Of a stretch of 20,678 bases of DNA, positions 1 through 8,513 are shown piece after piece (the first letter of the stretch is position 1; the number at the start of each line of letters is the position of its first letter). The notes under the pieces were generated by a model, which saw only the letters and a list, made by a program, of their open reading frames with translations, was not told the DNA's origin and did not search any database. Both the position numbers and the translations under genes were made by a program. The stretch lies in assembly GCA_000226015.1 (NCBI GenBank), contig JH153386.1:20211-40888 (forward strand), read 5' to 3'. This DNA comes from Mnemiopsis leidyi. Taxonomy: Eukaryota > Ctenophora > Tentaculata > Lobata > Bolinopsidae.

Positions 1-109
1 GGATCACTTTGGCCTCTTGCCCTCTGAACACGTGCTTTGCCACTGCTTGATACGCCCACGGTAACGGGTCACATCGCAATCGTGTTCAGGCATGTATATC
101 AAACTGTGT

Positions 110-147
110 TAGGCCAGGCGACCGAGGTCGCCTGGCCTATTTTTTTT
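110..147. repeat. Near-perfect palindrome followed by T run
   Basis: TAGGCCAGGCGACC (110-123) and GGTCGCCTGGCCTA (126-139) are perfect reverse complements around a 2-base centre, followed by a T tract to 147. In bacteria this would pass for a terminator; in this animal DNA it is better read as a unit of the local inverted-repeat cluster. Confidence 0.85.
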
Positions 148-177
148 CTCAATTGACATTGAATAACAATTGAGAAA
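145..177. repeat. AT-rich inverted repeat
   Basis: TTTCTCAATTG (145-155) pairs perfectly with CAATTGAGAAA (167-177) around an 11-base loop. It lies directly between two GC-rich inverted repeats of the same cluster. Confidence 0.8.
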
Positions 178-181
178 TAAA

Positions 182-285
182 TTAGGCCAAGCGACCGCTA
201 AACGGTCTGTTGACCTAACTGGACGCTTGGCCTAAAGTGCATAATTAGGCGTTAGGCCAAGCGTCCAGTTAGGCCAAGCGACCTA
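182..285. repeat. Inverted-repeat cluster built on TTAGGCCAAGCG words
   Basis: A perfect 22-bp inverted repeat pairs 214-235 with 252-273 (arm begins CCTAACTGGACGCTTGGCC). The 182-193 word TTAGGCCAAGCG also pairs with 224-235, and a further direct copy sits at 270-281 (GCCAAGCGACC). Several copies in both orientations occur within about 100 bases, so more than one cruciform or hairpin is possible. No ORF is associated. Confidence 0.85.
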
Positions 286-900
286 GAATCCTCGAACTTT
301 TATAGATATTTTACTTATTTACTATTTACTTATTTACTACTTTACATATTATTGGGGCTTTGTAATTTTGATGTTACCGTTCAGAAACAAGATTCCCGTC
401 TGTTCACCAATTTCATAGCTGTGAATATTAAACTTAATTGTCCAAAAAACGTTATCTATATAAGCCTGAGGGCCACTTCCTGTTCGGCTGTTCGTCCATT
501 GGCCATTACACCAAATCTGTCTATGCATTTCTGAGATGTCAATTAGCTTCTGATAGAGGGACAGAAAATTTCATTAACCAAACACGGACATTTTGGTACT
601 CCGCTGTGAACTACTGCCGCGTAAAGCAAAAAATCCCCGGACCCCGTATCGTAGACAGCTTATAAGCTGATAAGGAACAAGATCTGGCCGAAACTTTGTG
701 AGTTGTCACTTGTCAATAATTTGACGGTAGCTAGAAAACAAATCTTAATTTATTGTCATTCAAGAGACAGTCTGACAGTGGTTATTATTTTGTAGACAGT
801 GACCGCCAGTAAAATTTTGCTCTATAAAATGCCCAAGAACAATTAAGTCTTGGTTTCAATTTTCTTGCACGAGATAATGATCTGCATGTGGAAAGTGCAG
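286..900. other. Non-coding stretch left of PPIP5K
   Basis: It opens with a short low-complexity tract of TTTACTTA/TTTACTA units at about 308-345. The rest has no homology I recognise, and the short open frames show no domain or coding character. A TTTATT at 749-754 would be a minus-strand AATAAA and could serve PPIP5K if its stop is at 1344. Confidence 0.5.
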
Positions 901-926
901 ATGTACGGGGTCGGGGGTTATTGCTA

Positions 927-1010
927 CACGTTGCATAGCCCTGCTGCCGCGAAGCGGCAGCCTCCGGCGTCGCGCGAAGGTAACAACGTGAGACAAGGGG
1001 GTTACGTAAC
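927..1010. repeat. GC-rich nested palindromes
   Basis: CACGTTG (927-933) pairs with CAACGTG (984-990). Inside it GCTGCCGC (943-950) and GCGGCAGC (954-961) form a perfect hairpin with a GAA loop. A further palindrome GTTACGTAAC lies at 1001-1010. Base composition is much richer in G+C than the surroundings. Several overlapping open frames here are compositional. Confidence 0.75.
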
Positions 1011-1151
1011 AAGTTCTAATTTCCTTATTTCGATGAAGGCTGCTTGAGGTCTCACCTTTTGAAAAATAACTTTTCTGCGATTTATCATATTCATAACCAG
1101 TTTTATCTATGTAGTTAGTATTTGTCGATTGAATAAATTGGACATGCATTG

Positions 1152-1187
1152 CGTTGTACGCGCGCCAATTGGCGCGCGTTAGCAACG
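1152..1187. repeat. Perfect 22-bp GC palindrome with outer stem
   Basis: ACGCGCGCCAA at 1158-1168 is immediately followed by its reverse complement TTGGCGCGCGT (1169-1179). CGTTG (1152-1156) and CAACG (1183-1187) add a short outer stem. The word GCAACGTGAGC (1182-1192) inversely matches GCTACACGTTGC at 924-935 apart from one inserted base, loosely linking this palindrome to the preceding block. Confidence 0.8.
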
Positions 1188-1343
1188 TGAGCACCAAAAT
1201 CAATATTTACAAGACTACAACTTTTTCGCGTTTTCCGAATTAGCGATTTTCCCACGCTATTGGCGCTTCGAACGTACGTTCACTTTGGAAATCAATGAAC
1301 CGTGAACTTTCAAGAAAACTTTTCCAATCTAGTCCGTTATTGG

Positions 1344-1556
1344 TCACATACCCGACATAGCATTGAGACGCTCGTTAACTTTTCTCTGACAGGCCGCAGT
1401 ACCAGGGGAAAAGTTGATGGAAACTCTGAATCTATTTGGATCACCCTCCGGCAAATGTCTATCTTCATACATCATTAGCACAATCTGGGTGTGGTACTGT
1501 GCTTCACGGACACTTCCCAGATACTCCATCGCCTCCTTCCACGACTCATCTTCCGG
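1344..1556 (-). CDS. PPIP5K: PPIP5K exon 11 of window, end of the phosphatase-like domain
   Basis: The translation begins PEDESWKEAMEYLGSVREAQ, then YHTQIVLMMYEDRHLPEGDP and NRFRVSINFSPGTAACQRKV. It matches the end of the human domain (DEQWKRAMDYL, TQIVIMLYED, RFHVELHFSPG). The acceptor is TAAACCAG|CC, phase 0 in. Reading through, the frame ends with a TGA at 1344-1346 after LNAMSGM. An alternative donor, TCGG|GTATGT, would end the exon at 1352 in phase 1. The first choice gives a protein without the long disordered tail of vertebrate PPIP5Ks; the second puts the tail exons to the left, probably outside the window. Confidence 0.93.
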   Translation of the reverse strand, partial: PEDESWKEAMEYLGSVREAQYHTQIVLMMYEDRHLPEGDPNRFRVSINFSPGTAACQRKVNERLNAMSGM

Positions 1557-2011
1557 CTGGTTTAGGGAGTTTTTGTGGTTAGTCGAGGTGGAAAGTTCCC
1601 GATTTTCGAACAAACGGACAGAAGGACAAGTATTTCAAGAACTTTGTCAGAATTACCGATATTGACTATTAACTTTGTGTGTTGTCAGGTGACTGTGTTA
1701 TGTTATGATATCATGATTAACAATCAATGGACGGTGGTTAACAAATCAATTTTCCAGGGAATCAGCAGCAAGTTTCTAGTGATAAGTGAAGGTCAGGCCC
1801 AGTTATCTTTATCTCGAAATTTGCCGCATTACTAATTTTTTCCTTATGCTTTGAAGATAATGACATATCCGTTGCACTTTATCGAATTTGGAGAAATTAA
1901 ACCCTATATAACCTAGTGCTTTACTGGCAAGAGTCATGATATCTACTTATCTGCAAAGAATTCCGTATGTCCTGGCAATGACTGGAGTGCAAATATGTGA
2001 GATTAACTTAC
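1557..2011 (-). other. PPIP5K intron (455 nt)
   Basis: Bounded by a consensus donor GTAAGT and acceptor AAACCAG. AT-rich, no repeat or gene recognised. Open frames on the plus strand here are antisense shadows extending from the neighbouring exon. Confidence 0.8.
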
Positions 2012-2126
2012 ATCGCAGAGTCCAGCGTATCTGGTAAGGTTAAGGAAGGAATGTATCAGGGACTCTGACGTGAAGTAGAGCCGTGTTCTCACGTACCGAC
2101 CAGGAGACAGAACGTTCGGCATGTAC
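2012..2126 (-). CDS. PPIP5K: PPIP5K exon 10 of window ([10 protein letters not shown])
   Basis: The translation is [20 protein letters not shown], then [18 protein letters not shown]. It matches the family's [20 protein letters not shown], then VHSLLSILRYGALCD. The acceptor is AATCCCCAG|GT and the donor TGCGAT|GTAAGT. Phase 2 in, phase 0 out. The first His of the conserved SESH(V/I)H motif is Leu, encoded CTG in TCAGAGTCCCTGATACAT; the second His is kept. In this superfamily a C-terminal His-containing motif contributes to the phosphatase site, so the phosphatase half may be impaired or rewired (inference). The reading is unambiguous in the given sequence. Confidence 0.95.
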
Positions 2127-2130
2127 CTGG

Positions 2131-2880
2131 GGATTTAGCTTGCTATATGGAATTAAGCTTGCTATATGGGATTAAGCTTGCTATAAGGGATTAAGCTTGC
2201 TATATGGAATTTACCTTGCTATAAGGTATTTAGCTTGCTATATGGGATTATGGAATTAAGCTTGCTTTATGAAATTTACCTTGCAACATGAAATTTATCA
2301 TGCTACAAGGGATTTAGCTTGCAACATGAAATTTATCTTGCTATAGGGGACTTAGCTTGCTATAAGGGATTTGGCTTGCAACATGAAATTTATCTTTCTA
2401 TAAGGGACTTAGCTTGCTATAAGGGATTTGGCTTGCAACATGAAATTTATCTTGCTATAAGGGACTTAGCTTCCTTTAAGGGATTTAGCTTGCAACATTA
2501 AATTTATCTTGTATAAGGGATTTAGCTTGCTTTGAGGGATAACGCTTTTAATTTATCTTGCTATGTGGGATTCAGCTTGCTATATGTGATTTAGCTTGCT
2601 CTATGAGATTTAGTTTGCTTGACTGGATTTAGCTTGCTTTATGAGATTAAGCTTGCTTAACTGGATCAAGCTTGCTCTATAAGATTAAGCTTGCTTGGAT
2701 TAAGCTAACTTTATGCGATTTACCTTGCTATAGGATTCGGCTTGCTATATGGTACATAATTATATAGCTTACTTTATGAGATTTAGCTTACTATCATGGA
2801 TTTAGTTGTTATAGGGAATCTAGCTTGCTACATGGGATTTAGCTAGCTACAGACGATTTAGCTTGCTTAACGTGAATTAG
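2131..2880. repeat. Degenerate minisatellite, unit about 19-20 bp, with ~58-60-bp higher-order repeat
   Basis: Dozens of head-to-tail variants of TTAGCTTGCTATAAGGGAT fill most of the 1,127-nt intron between PPIP5K exons 9 and 10. Around 2310-2510 the units are organised in a longer period: GGACTTAGCTTGCTATAAGG, GATTTGGCTTGCAACATG and AAATTTATCTT alternate about three times. That makes a plus-strand frame encode a 20-residue repeat by chance. An isolated decayed unit occurs near 3203-3233, inside the same intron. The array starts only 4 bases past the exon edge. Confidence 0.92.
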
Positions 2881-3253
2881 CGTACTGGCACTCACCAAGA
2901 AGCCCAACATGTCCGTGGACCCCCTTTCATCGGACACCTTTCTCCATAAACCCCACGGACGGGATCAGGAGCTCGCAGACAGAGTCCCCAATTAAGGTTG
3001 ATAGCAAGCATTTTAATATGTAAATGTAGTTGGAAGCAAGAACCAATTGTATTTACACACTGCTGCTTGTACAATGTACAGTACGGCCGTCCGCCATATA
3101 AGGCCAAATTGCTACCGGGGTGTCTGTGCTAATGTAAAAACAACAAACTCTAACCATAAACAGAGGGTCTGCGGAAATATCGTGTTCCTTGAACAGTGCA
3201 TTAAGCTTTCTGTAAGGGACTTAGCTTGCTGCTATTATGACCTTCTTACTTAC

Positions 3254-3390
3254 GATGGATTGAGCCGGTAAGGATTGTCAGAAGTATCGTCAGTGCTCGC
3301 TACTTTTAAGTCTGCCATAAGCTTCCTGACAAGAGGAGACAGAATCATCCTGCCGATCTCAACTTTTTCTGGTTCTGTGATACCGTACTC
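3254..3390 (-). CDS. PPIP5K: PPIP5K exon 9 of window (EYGIT)
   Basis: The translation runs EYGITEPEKVEIGRMILSPL, VRKLMADLKVASTDDTSDNP, YRLNPS. It matches the family's EYGITKAEKLEIAKG, then PLVRKIRSDL, then LHP. The acceptor is ATCTTGCAG|GA and the donor CCATC|GTAAGT, a perfect consensus. Phase 0 in, phase 2 out; TC plus G makes Ser. It borders the minisatellite-filled intron on the left. Confidence 0.95.
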
Positions 3391-4851
3391 CTGCAAGATG
3401 AAGACAAATTTAACATTTCAAATAGCTAGATACCATACCTTGATTATATCCAAATTACTGCAGTAGATAACTTTATACTCGATTTCGAAGTTTCGATAAA
3501 TTTGTAAAAATTCGGTACAGAACAAGACACAGCTCTAATACTCTAATATAAAGGCGCGACCTCCAAATTACAGGAAATTATACCAAATTGGTAAAGATAA
3601 GGTAGGTTTGGAGATGTTCCATAATATGTCTTACAGCAAGTTACCAAGGTTCATTATTATGTAAATTTGCAGGCTTCCTACAGACCACACAGTAAAGGTT
3701 AAAGTGTTGCGTATATTTAAGCGCTGCTACAACTTACTTAAATAGCCACAAAGTAGCTGCAGTAATGCTTCGCCAGTTTAAATAGGGAATGTGTGTGACA
3801 GATTAAGAACAGGAAAACCTGGTTTAAGTTACCTGGTTATCAGGTTATGTGGTTATGTGTGCACGTTCTCGTGAACTTAACTTATACGGTTTCACAATAT
3901 TATGTCGAGGACAGACAAATTTACAGTGCTTTGACGTGGAAAGTGTTTTTTGTCATCCATCAGAGAGTTTTCCTTTCGCCTAATGATGTGAAACTTTGGA
4001 AAATGATATAAAAGGTATATTATACTATGTTGTTAACTTACCAAACGTTTGGAAGTTCAATTTCCTAGATGTATATACCACAAGTATAACAATAAAAATG
4101 CACAGTGCATACAGTTTATAATGTACATTGCGTACACACGCCCAAAGTTATGTGATGAGTATAAAAGTAGGTACACCCCAACTTTAACAAAATGAAATAT
4201 TAAAACATTAAAATAAACCTTGGACCTAAGCCAATAAGAGGGACGATGGACGGAAGATATTGTTTATTAACTATTTGTGGTCGAGGTAAAGCTATCCTTA
4301 TTACAATGTAAGTATTCAGCTATGTGTTTCTACATCCCTACATCACAGCGTGCTCAAGTGTTCAAGATATTTTACTGAACTAGATTTGGACCAAATCATA
4401 ATGTCATTAAGTGATTTACCCCAGTTCATACCCTAACTCTAACGCAAACATATTGTCAGGGATTTAGTCCGTTAAGGATATGTATTACAATCCGAATTCC
4501 GGACCTTTTTTAATTCAAATATATGTTCACAACACATGGACCGTACCGTAGATCATATAAAATCGTAATAGATTAATTGAATATCATATCTAGTGGCGCT
4601 CTAATTTGTTGCGGGATGTCTCCTAGAGGACCCTGTGAGCAATAAATACAATCAAATTCTACCGACTACCATATCATAGTAATATAAATTACGCAAAACG
4701 CCCCATTTCTTATGCATATTTGAGACGGCTTTTTGCGGTTTAAAGTATGTATTTAAAATTCATATAACTAATGATCGCTAAAACAGCGCAGAGGACACCC
4801 AAAATAAGGAAAACTAGAAAAAAAGAAAACAAACTCTAGAGAGCTGCAGAC
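3391..4851 (-). other. PPIP5K intron (1.46 kb)
   Basis: AT-rich with no gene or mobile element recognised. Around 3830-3860 there is a short run of GGTTAT repeats, including ACCTGGTTATCAGGT, a small hairpin. Confidence 0.7.
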
Positions 4852-5010
4852 CTGAGGTACTATGAGGTCAGCAAGAGGTTTGACACACGTGTAGAGGTGT
4901 ATCGTGTTCTTCAGGCCTAGTTTACTGTTGTGCTGCACGTCGTACTTGATGTTGTCAAATATATCTGGGATCTTGCTGATGTCGAACGAGCCATCTTTTG
5001 ACTGGAAATC
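4852..5010 (-). CDS. PPIP5K: PPIP5K exon 8 of window (DISKIPDI / KYDVQHN)
   Basis: This 53-codon exon begins [20 protein letters not shown], followed by [20 protein letters not shown] and ending LADLIVPQ. It is nearly colinear with human PPIP5K ([28 protein letters not shown]). The DIxKIPDIxDxxKYDxxHN pattern is a hallmark of this branch of the histidine acid phosphatase superfamily. The acceptor is ATTCCCAG|GA. The donor CCTCAG|GTCTGC is weak, but homology stops exactly there and resumes with EYGIT in the next exon. Phase 0 at both ends. Confidence 0.96.
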
Positions 5011-6190
5011 CTGGGAATTTTTTTGTAGATTGGGGAGCGGGTTCAACTTAGGTAAATATGTGTGCTGTAACTTACAAACTTGTAATACAGAGAAATAAAT
5101 ACAGTGGGTTAAAACAACAACGAAGACAGTTTCCAAGTTTGAAAAAGCCTAAAACAAATATTTTCTGAATCTGTAAAGCGTTTTTCGTCAATTATAAATC
5201 TACAAATTAGCTTATTTAGGGTGAAGTCAGATACCTATTGTTAGAATGTTGTTGCAAATAACGCGGAACAATTATTAATTATGCCAATTTTACATGTTTT
5301 GTTCGTCGGAAATTTCTTTGTAAAACGTTTGTTCGTAGTTTTATGATATACTGCAGTGCTTCTAACTTTAATGTCGGCCTTACTTTTGATTGTGGCTCAT
5401 TTTTTATTTTATTCAATTTAGTGGCATCACTGCTAGCTGAAACTCTTATCCAGCACGCAAGTAATTTACCGATTGGATGCTGAATAAGCAAATGAATTAC
5501 TTGCAACAATGAAATAGTGAATCGACTACCCTAGCATTCACCGCCTTCTCGCCCGGTTTAAATATATAATTGTTCCTCCCCAGAGATAGGGGGCACGTTG
5601 TATCATACAGAGAGAATACTCTCTTGGTCACTAAATATTCAGCAAAACAATACCAAGGACACCAGGACTACTGCAGTGTACAATTATATAACGTAATCGG
5701 CCTAATCCTGTAATTCCCGCTCTTCAACTACCGGCTCTCTTTTATTGCTCCTTTCTTGCTTGTTTTGGTCATCCGAATTCCGAAGAAACTGTTTTCTAAA
5801 TGCGATGCACCTTGCACAAACAGCAAGTAAAGTATATTTAACAGCGGTTTTTGCTACTCAGAAATTTATTTGGAAATTGGGTTTAGTCATCGTGGAGTTG
5901 TCGATACCAGGGAATCTCCATAGTTTAGGTAAACTCGGATTTATATAGAGTTTGTAAATCCCCAACGTAATACACACGCTAAATTCAAGTGAGTTGACTT
6001 TTTTGTGCTTTTGCACTGCCGTCCTATCATTAACATTAAGCTTGATTCAACATTAACATTAAGCTTGATTAACATTAAGCTTGATTAAGCTTGTAATACT
6101 AATGTAGGATATCAACTACCAGATCTGCTATTAATATCACAATATAACACATTCCACATTCCACATTCCACTACTATTGTAGACCCTTAC
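5011..6190 (-). other. PPIP5K intron (1.18 kb)
   Basis: No gene recognised. It contains the AACATTAAGCTTGATT repeats annotated separately and a three-copy ACATTCC microsatellite near 6150-6170. Confidence 0.7.
6029..6093. repeat. Short tandem repeat of AACATTAAGCTTGATT
   Basis: Three to four imperfect copies of TTAACATTAAGCTTGATT in a row. The ATTAAGCTTG core is shared with the 2131-2880 minisatellite, so the two may be related, though the core is short. Confidence 0.75.
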
Positions 6191-6255
6191 CTTCTCCAAC
6201 TTGGACCATCTTCCGAGCATCAGTTGTACACTCTCATCGTGATAGAGCGGGTTAT
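6191..6255 (-). CDS. PPIP5K: PPIP5K exon 7 of window (short, LYHDESVQLMLGRWSKLEK)
   Basis: A 65-nt exon encoding NPLYHDESVQLMLGRWSKLE then K, matching the family's LYHSETLELMLRRWSKLEK. The acceptor is CTGTTTCAG|AT and the donor GAGAAG|GTAAGG. Phase 1 in, phase 0 out. It lies 6.67 kb from the preceding exon, so automated prediction could easily miss it or attach it to a separate model. Confidence 0.94.
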
Positions 6256-6366
6256 CTGAAACAGTGCAGTGAAGTAGTAGGTGGTAGGTAGTAGTCTTGA
6301 GTAGTTTAATTGTTTAGAAGTTCAGAAGTTAGTTGAGTAATATCTAGTTACATAACGAGTAAGTGT

Positions 6367-6499
6367 AAAGTAACATGATTTACGCTTCGAGCGTAGCGAG
6401 TGGCGTAAATATCATTATTCATCGAAGCCGAATGCTTAGTTGAATAATGATATGTTTTCAACGAGGGCGGGGCCCGAGTTGAAGACATGTTGTTACTTT
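6367..6499. repeat. Cluster of three abutting hairpins within an outer stem
   Basis: ATTTACGC (6378-6385) pairs with GCGTAAAT (6403-6410). ATCATTATTCA (6411-6421) pairs with TGAATAATGAT (6441-6451). ATGTTTTCAAC (6452-6462) pairs with GTTGAAGACAT (6478-6488) with one G-T wobble. The stems abut with no spacer. AAAGTAACATG (6367-6377) can pair with CATGTTGTTACTTT (6486-6499) around a 3-base bulge, partly competing with hairpin 3. The third loop contains GGGC-GGG-GCCC flanked by GA/GA. Confidence 0.8.
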
Positions 6500-6522
6500 G
6501 CATTTATGACTTTATGAGATAT

Positions 6523-6726
6523 GTAACGATATTATTTACCGAGTAAAAATTTCAGGCAGTACAGGCAGTTGCTAGCAATAACAAGAAAAAAGGACGTTCT
6601 CTCGTATCACTAATTTGGAGCAGGCCTCAGAGTCACGTAACGATGTTATCTACCAAGTGAAATTAGCAGGCAGTTCTGGTAGTAGCCAGTAATGACAAGA
6701 AAAAGGACGTTATTGCGTATCACTAA
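6523..6726. repeat. Imperfect tandem duplication, period about 114 bp
   Basis: The stretch from GTAACGATATTATTTACC to TCGTATCACTAA (6523-6613) recurs in diverged form at 6637-6726 (GTAACGATGTTATCTACC to GCGTATCACTAA). Shared internal words include CAGGCAGT and AAGAAAAAGGACGTT. Confidence 0.8.
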
Positions 6727-6792
6727 AGTGTGAAGAAATACAGCACTAAAAAATACAGCACTAAGCCACTAAAGTGTGAAGAAATACAGCAC
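6721..6792. repeat. 26-bp direct repeat, two copies
   Basis: A 26-base word starting CACTAAAGTGTGAAGAAATA occurs at 6721-6746 and identically at 6767-6792, with a partial copy (AAATACAGCACTAA) between them. It continues directly from the preceding duplication. Confidence 0.88.
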
Positions 6793-8511
6793 AACTGTGA
6801 TAATGATAGCAAAATGGTGATGGAATACGGCTAAAAGTGTGCAAAGAACGCGTTTATCTCGACCGGTATAACTATCACGCGGTAAATGATTCATGATATA
6901 GTTGAGCACTGAGCAATGACATAGGGTTTTCAGAGGAAAAAATAAAATTGCGATATATCTAGGTGGGAACTTACAGGGTGATACTTTGCAGTAGACAGTT
7001 CTGACATTAACTCGCTAAGAGATTTTAACAGAAATTTCTGAAGCTTATAAGTTTACACTATCCCTATTTACTGAAGCCTTATAGATTTATGAACAGATTT
7101 AGTATAGTGATTAAATCTATCATTCTACTCAAGTAATTAGAATAGGAGGTAAAATTTAGTTCAAAATTTTACATCAAACAAACTTAATTTATACAACGAT
7201 TTTGTTCCATCATGAAACAGAACCTAACCCTTAAGTCAATAAGATTTTAAAAAATGAAAAATTGATCACATAACATAGAAATTTCTAATAATACAACAGA
7301 AGACATATGAATATTTAAGAGACAGATTATTGTTCCTGAGAAGATTAATGATTAAATGTTTTTGCGGAAATAATGATGGTGCGATATACCATTTGGGGTG
7401 TGTATTTAGAGTTACACACGTGCGATATAGTAATACACACGCGAACGTCACGGCTCACGCAAATAGAGTGATACACAAGTGCGATTGACACTGCGAGCTG
7501 ACTTTTGATCAATAATCATTTAACGATAGTTAACCACGCGGGATTGCGAGTGCCTCTTCTCCTTCTAATTGAACCTTCTTCTGATAAGGTCGAATACGGC
7601 GCTCTACGCTTGTCTGAGGTGCTTTCTCATCGTGTCCGCAGATGTAAACTCCTACTAGCCCGCATCAAGGACTCCCTAAGTGGATACCATAAACATATCA
7701 TACATAAATATAACCGCAACAGACCTCGGTAGTCTGGAAGCTGTTGCTACCTCTTCCAGAGCGAGCTGATGCGGGCAGAGTACTCTAAGCTCGTTACCCA
7801 CATCAACGAGCAGGGACTTCTGGTCAAAGCCAACGCCTGATCTATATAACTGAAGAGAAAAAACTAGGTGGTCCTGTGAATTAGCCGAAGAGGTTATCTC
7901 TGTCAAATCTGTGTGTCTGCTTGACAAACTTGATGATCAAGTCTGTTTTATGGGCGATCTCTTCCATAGAGAGTATCACCTTGCCAAATATTTGTAATTG
8001 TAGTCTTATAGTCATGTACGCCACACATTCTCATTGGAAGTGATGTCTCTTCCTGGCCTGGGCAGTGTTCACAGTCAGATGATTCGACCTGATTGTTGTT
8101 TGCCTTGTGTTGGAAGTAATCAACCATTCATACGTCATTTCTGGGCCTGTAGTATTTCTAATTGAACCATATTTGATATAACTATAGTTAAGTTGTAACA
8201 AGGTTAACTTTTACTTGACCAAACTTACTTGTCTTATATTTATAATTCACTTAAAAGTAGAAGGCTAGTAAAAATAAATATTGCTATACAAAGACCACAT
8301 TCATAATAGCAGATCTAGAAATGAGTCAGTCTCAGCCTTCTCTTTGTCATTGGTCATTATGACAGCTCGTGCTGTGTCGTGGTTAGTTTTTAACTTTTTG
8401 TTTCGTTTCTTGAAGGATGTTTTGAAACTTTTCGTAACAAAAAGATAGATAAAACTGAATCATTAATTACTATTTATTATAATTCAAATTTTCATTAATA
8501 TAAGAACTAAA
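6793..8511. other. Intronic stretch of PPIP5K, no clear gene
   Basis: Mostly AT-rich. Around 7380-7490 related words recur: GTGCGATATA twice and (T)ACACACGTGCGAT or ATACACAAGTGCGAT variants. The only coding-like piece is near 7505-7840 and is listed separately. Confidence 0.5.
7505..7840 (+). pseudogene. Possible broken coding fragment, unidentified
   Basis: Frame 2 reads VEYGALRLSEVLSHRVRRCK then LLLARIKDSLS before a TAG at 7730-7732. The same frame resumes with LFQSELMRAEYSKLVTHINE then QGLLVKANA and a TGA at 7838-7840. The charged, helix-like composition and higher G+C than the surrounding intron suggest former or real coding sequence. An acceptor-like CTCTTCCAG at 7746-7754 exists, but I found no donor giving an open join. 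Minus-strand frames over the same bases are also open. I do not recognise a family, and chance is possible. Confidence 0.2.
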
Positions 8512-8513
8512 TA

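Noticed and set aside
1-95. Minus-strand frame reading LPWAYQAVAKHVFRGQEAKV
   Set aside because: It looks protein-like but has a stop a few codons upstream, does not join PPIP5K in phase, and is too short to call at the window edge.
110-147. Bacterial-type intrinsic terminator
   Set aside because: Hairpin plus T run fits the form, but the window is clearly eukaryotic and the hairpin word belongs to a local repeat cluster.
856-1203. 115-residue minus-strand open frame
   Set aside because: It spans the GC-rich palindromes; arginine-rich, low-complexity content and no family match suggest a compositional artefact.
2319-2501. Open frame encoding a 20-residue periodic peptide (LQHEIYLAIRDLACYKGFG-like)
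   Set aside because: It is a by-product of the ~60-bp higher-order minisatellite and lies inside an intron of PPIP5K on the other strand.
2131-2880. CRISPR array
   Set aside because: Units are contiguous and degenerate with no unique spacers; this is a minisatellite in an animal intron.
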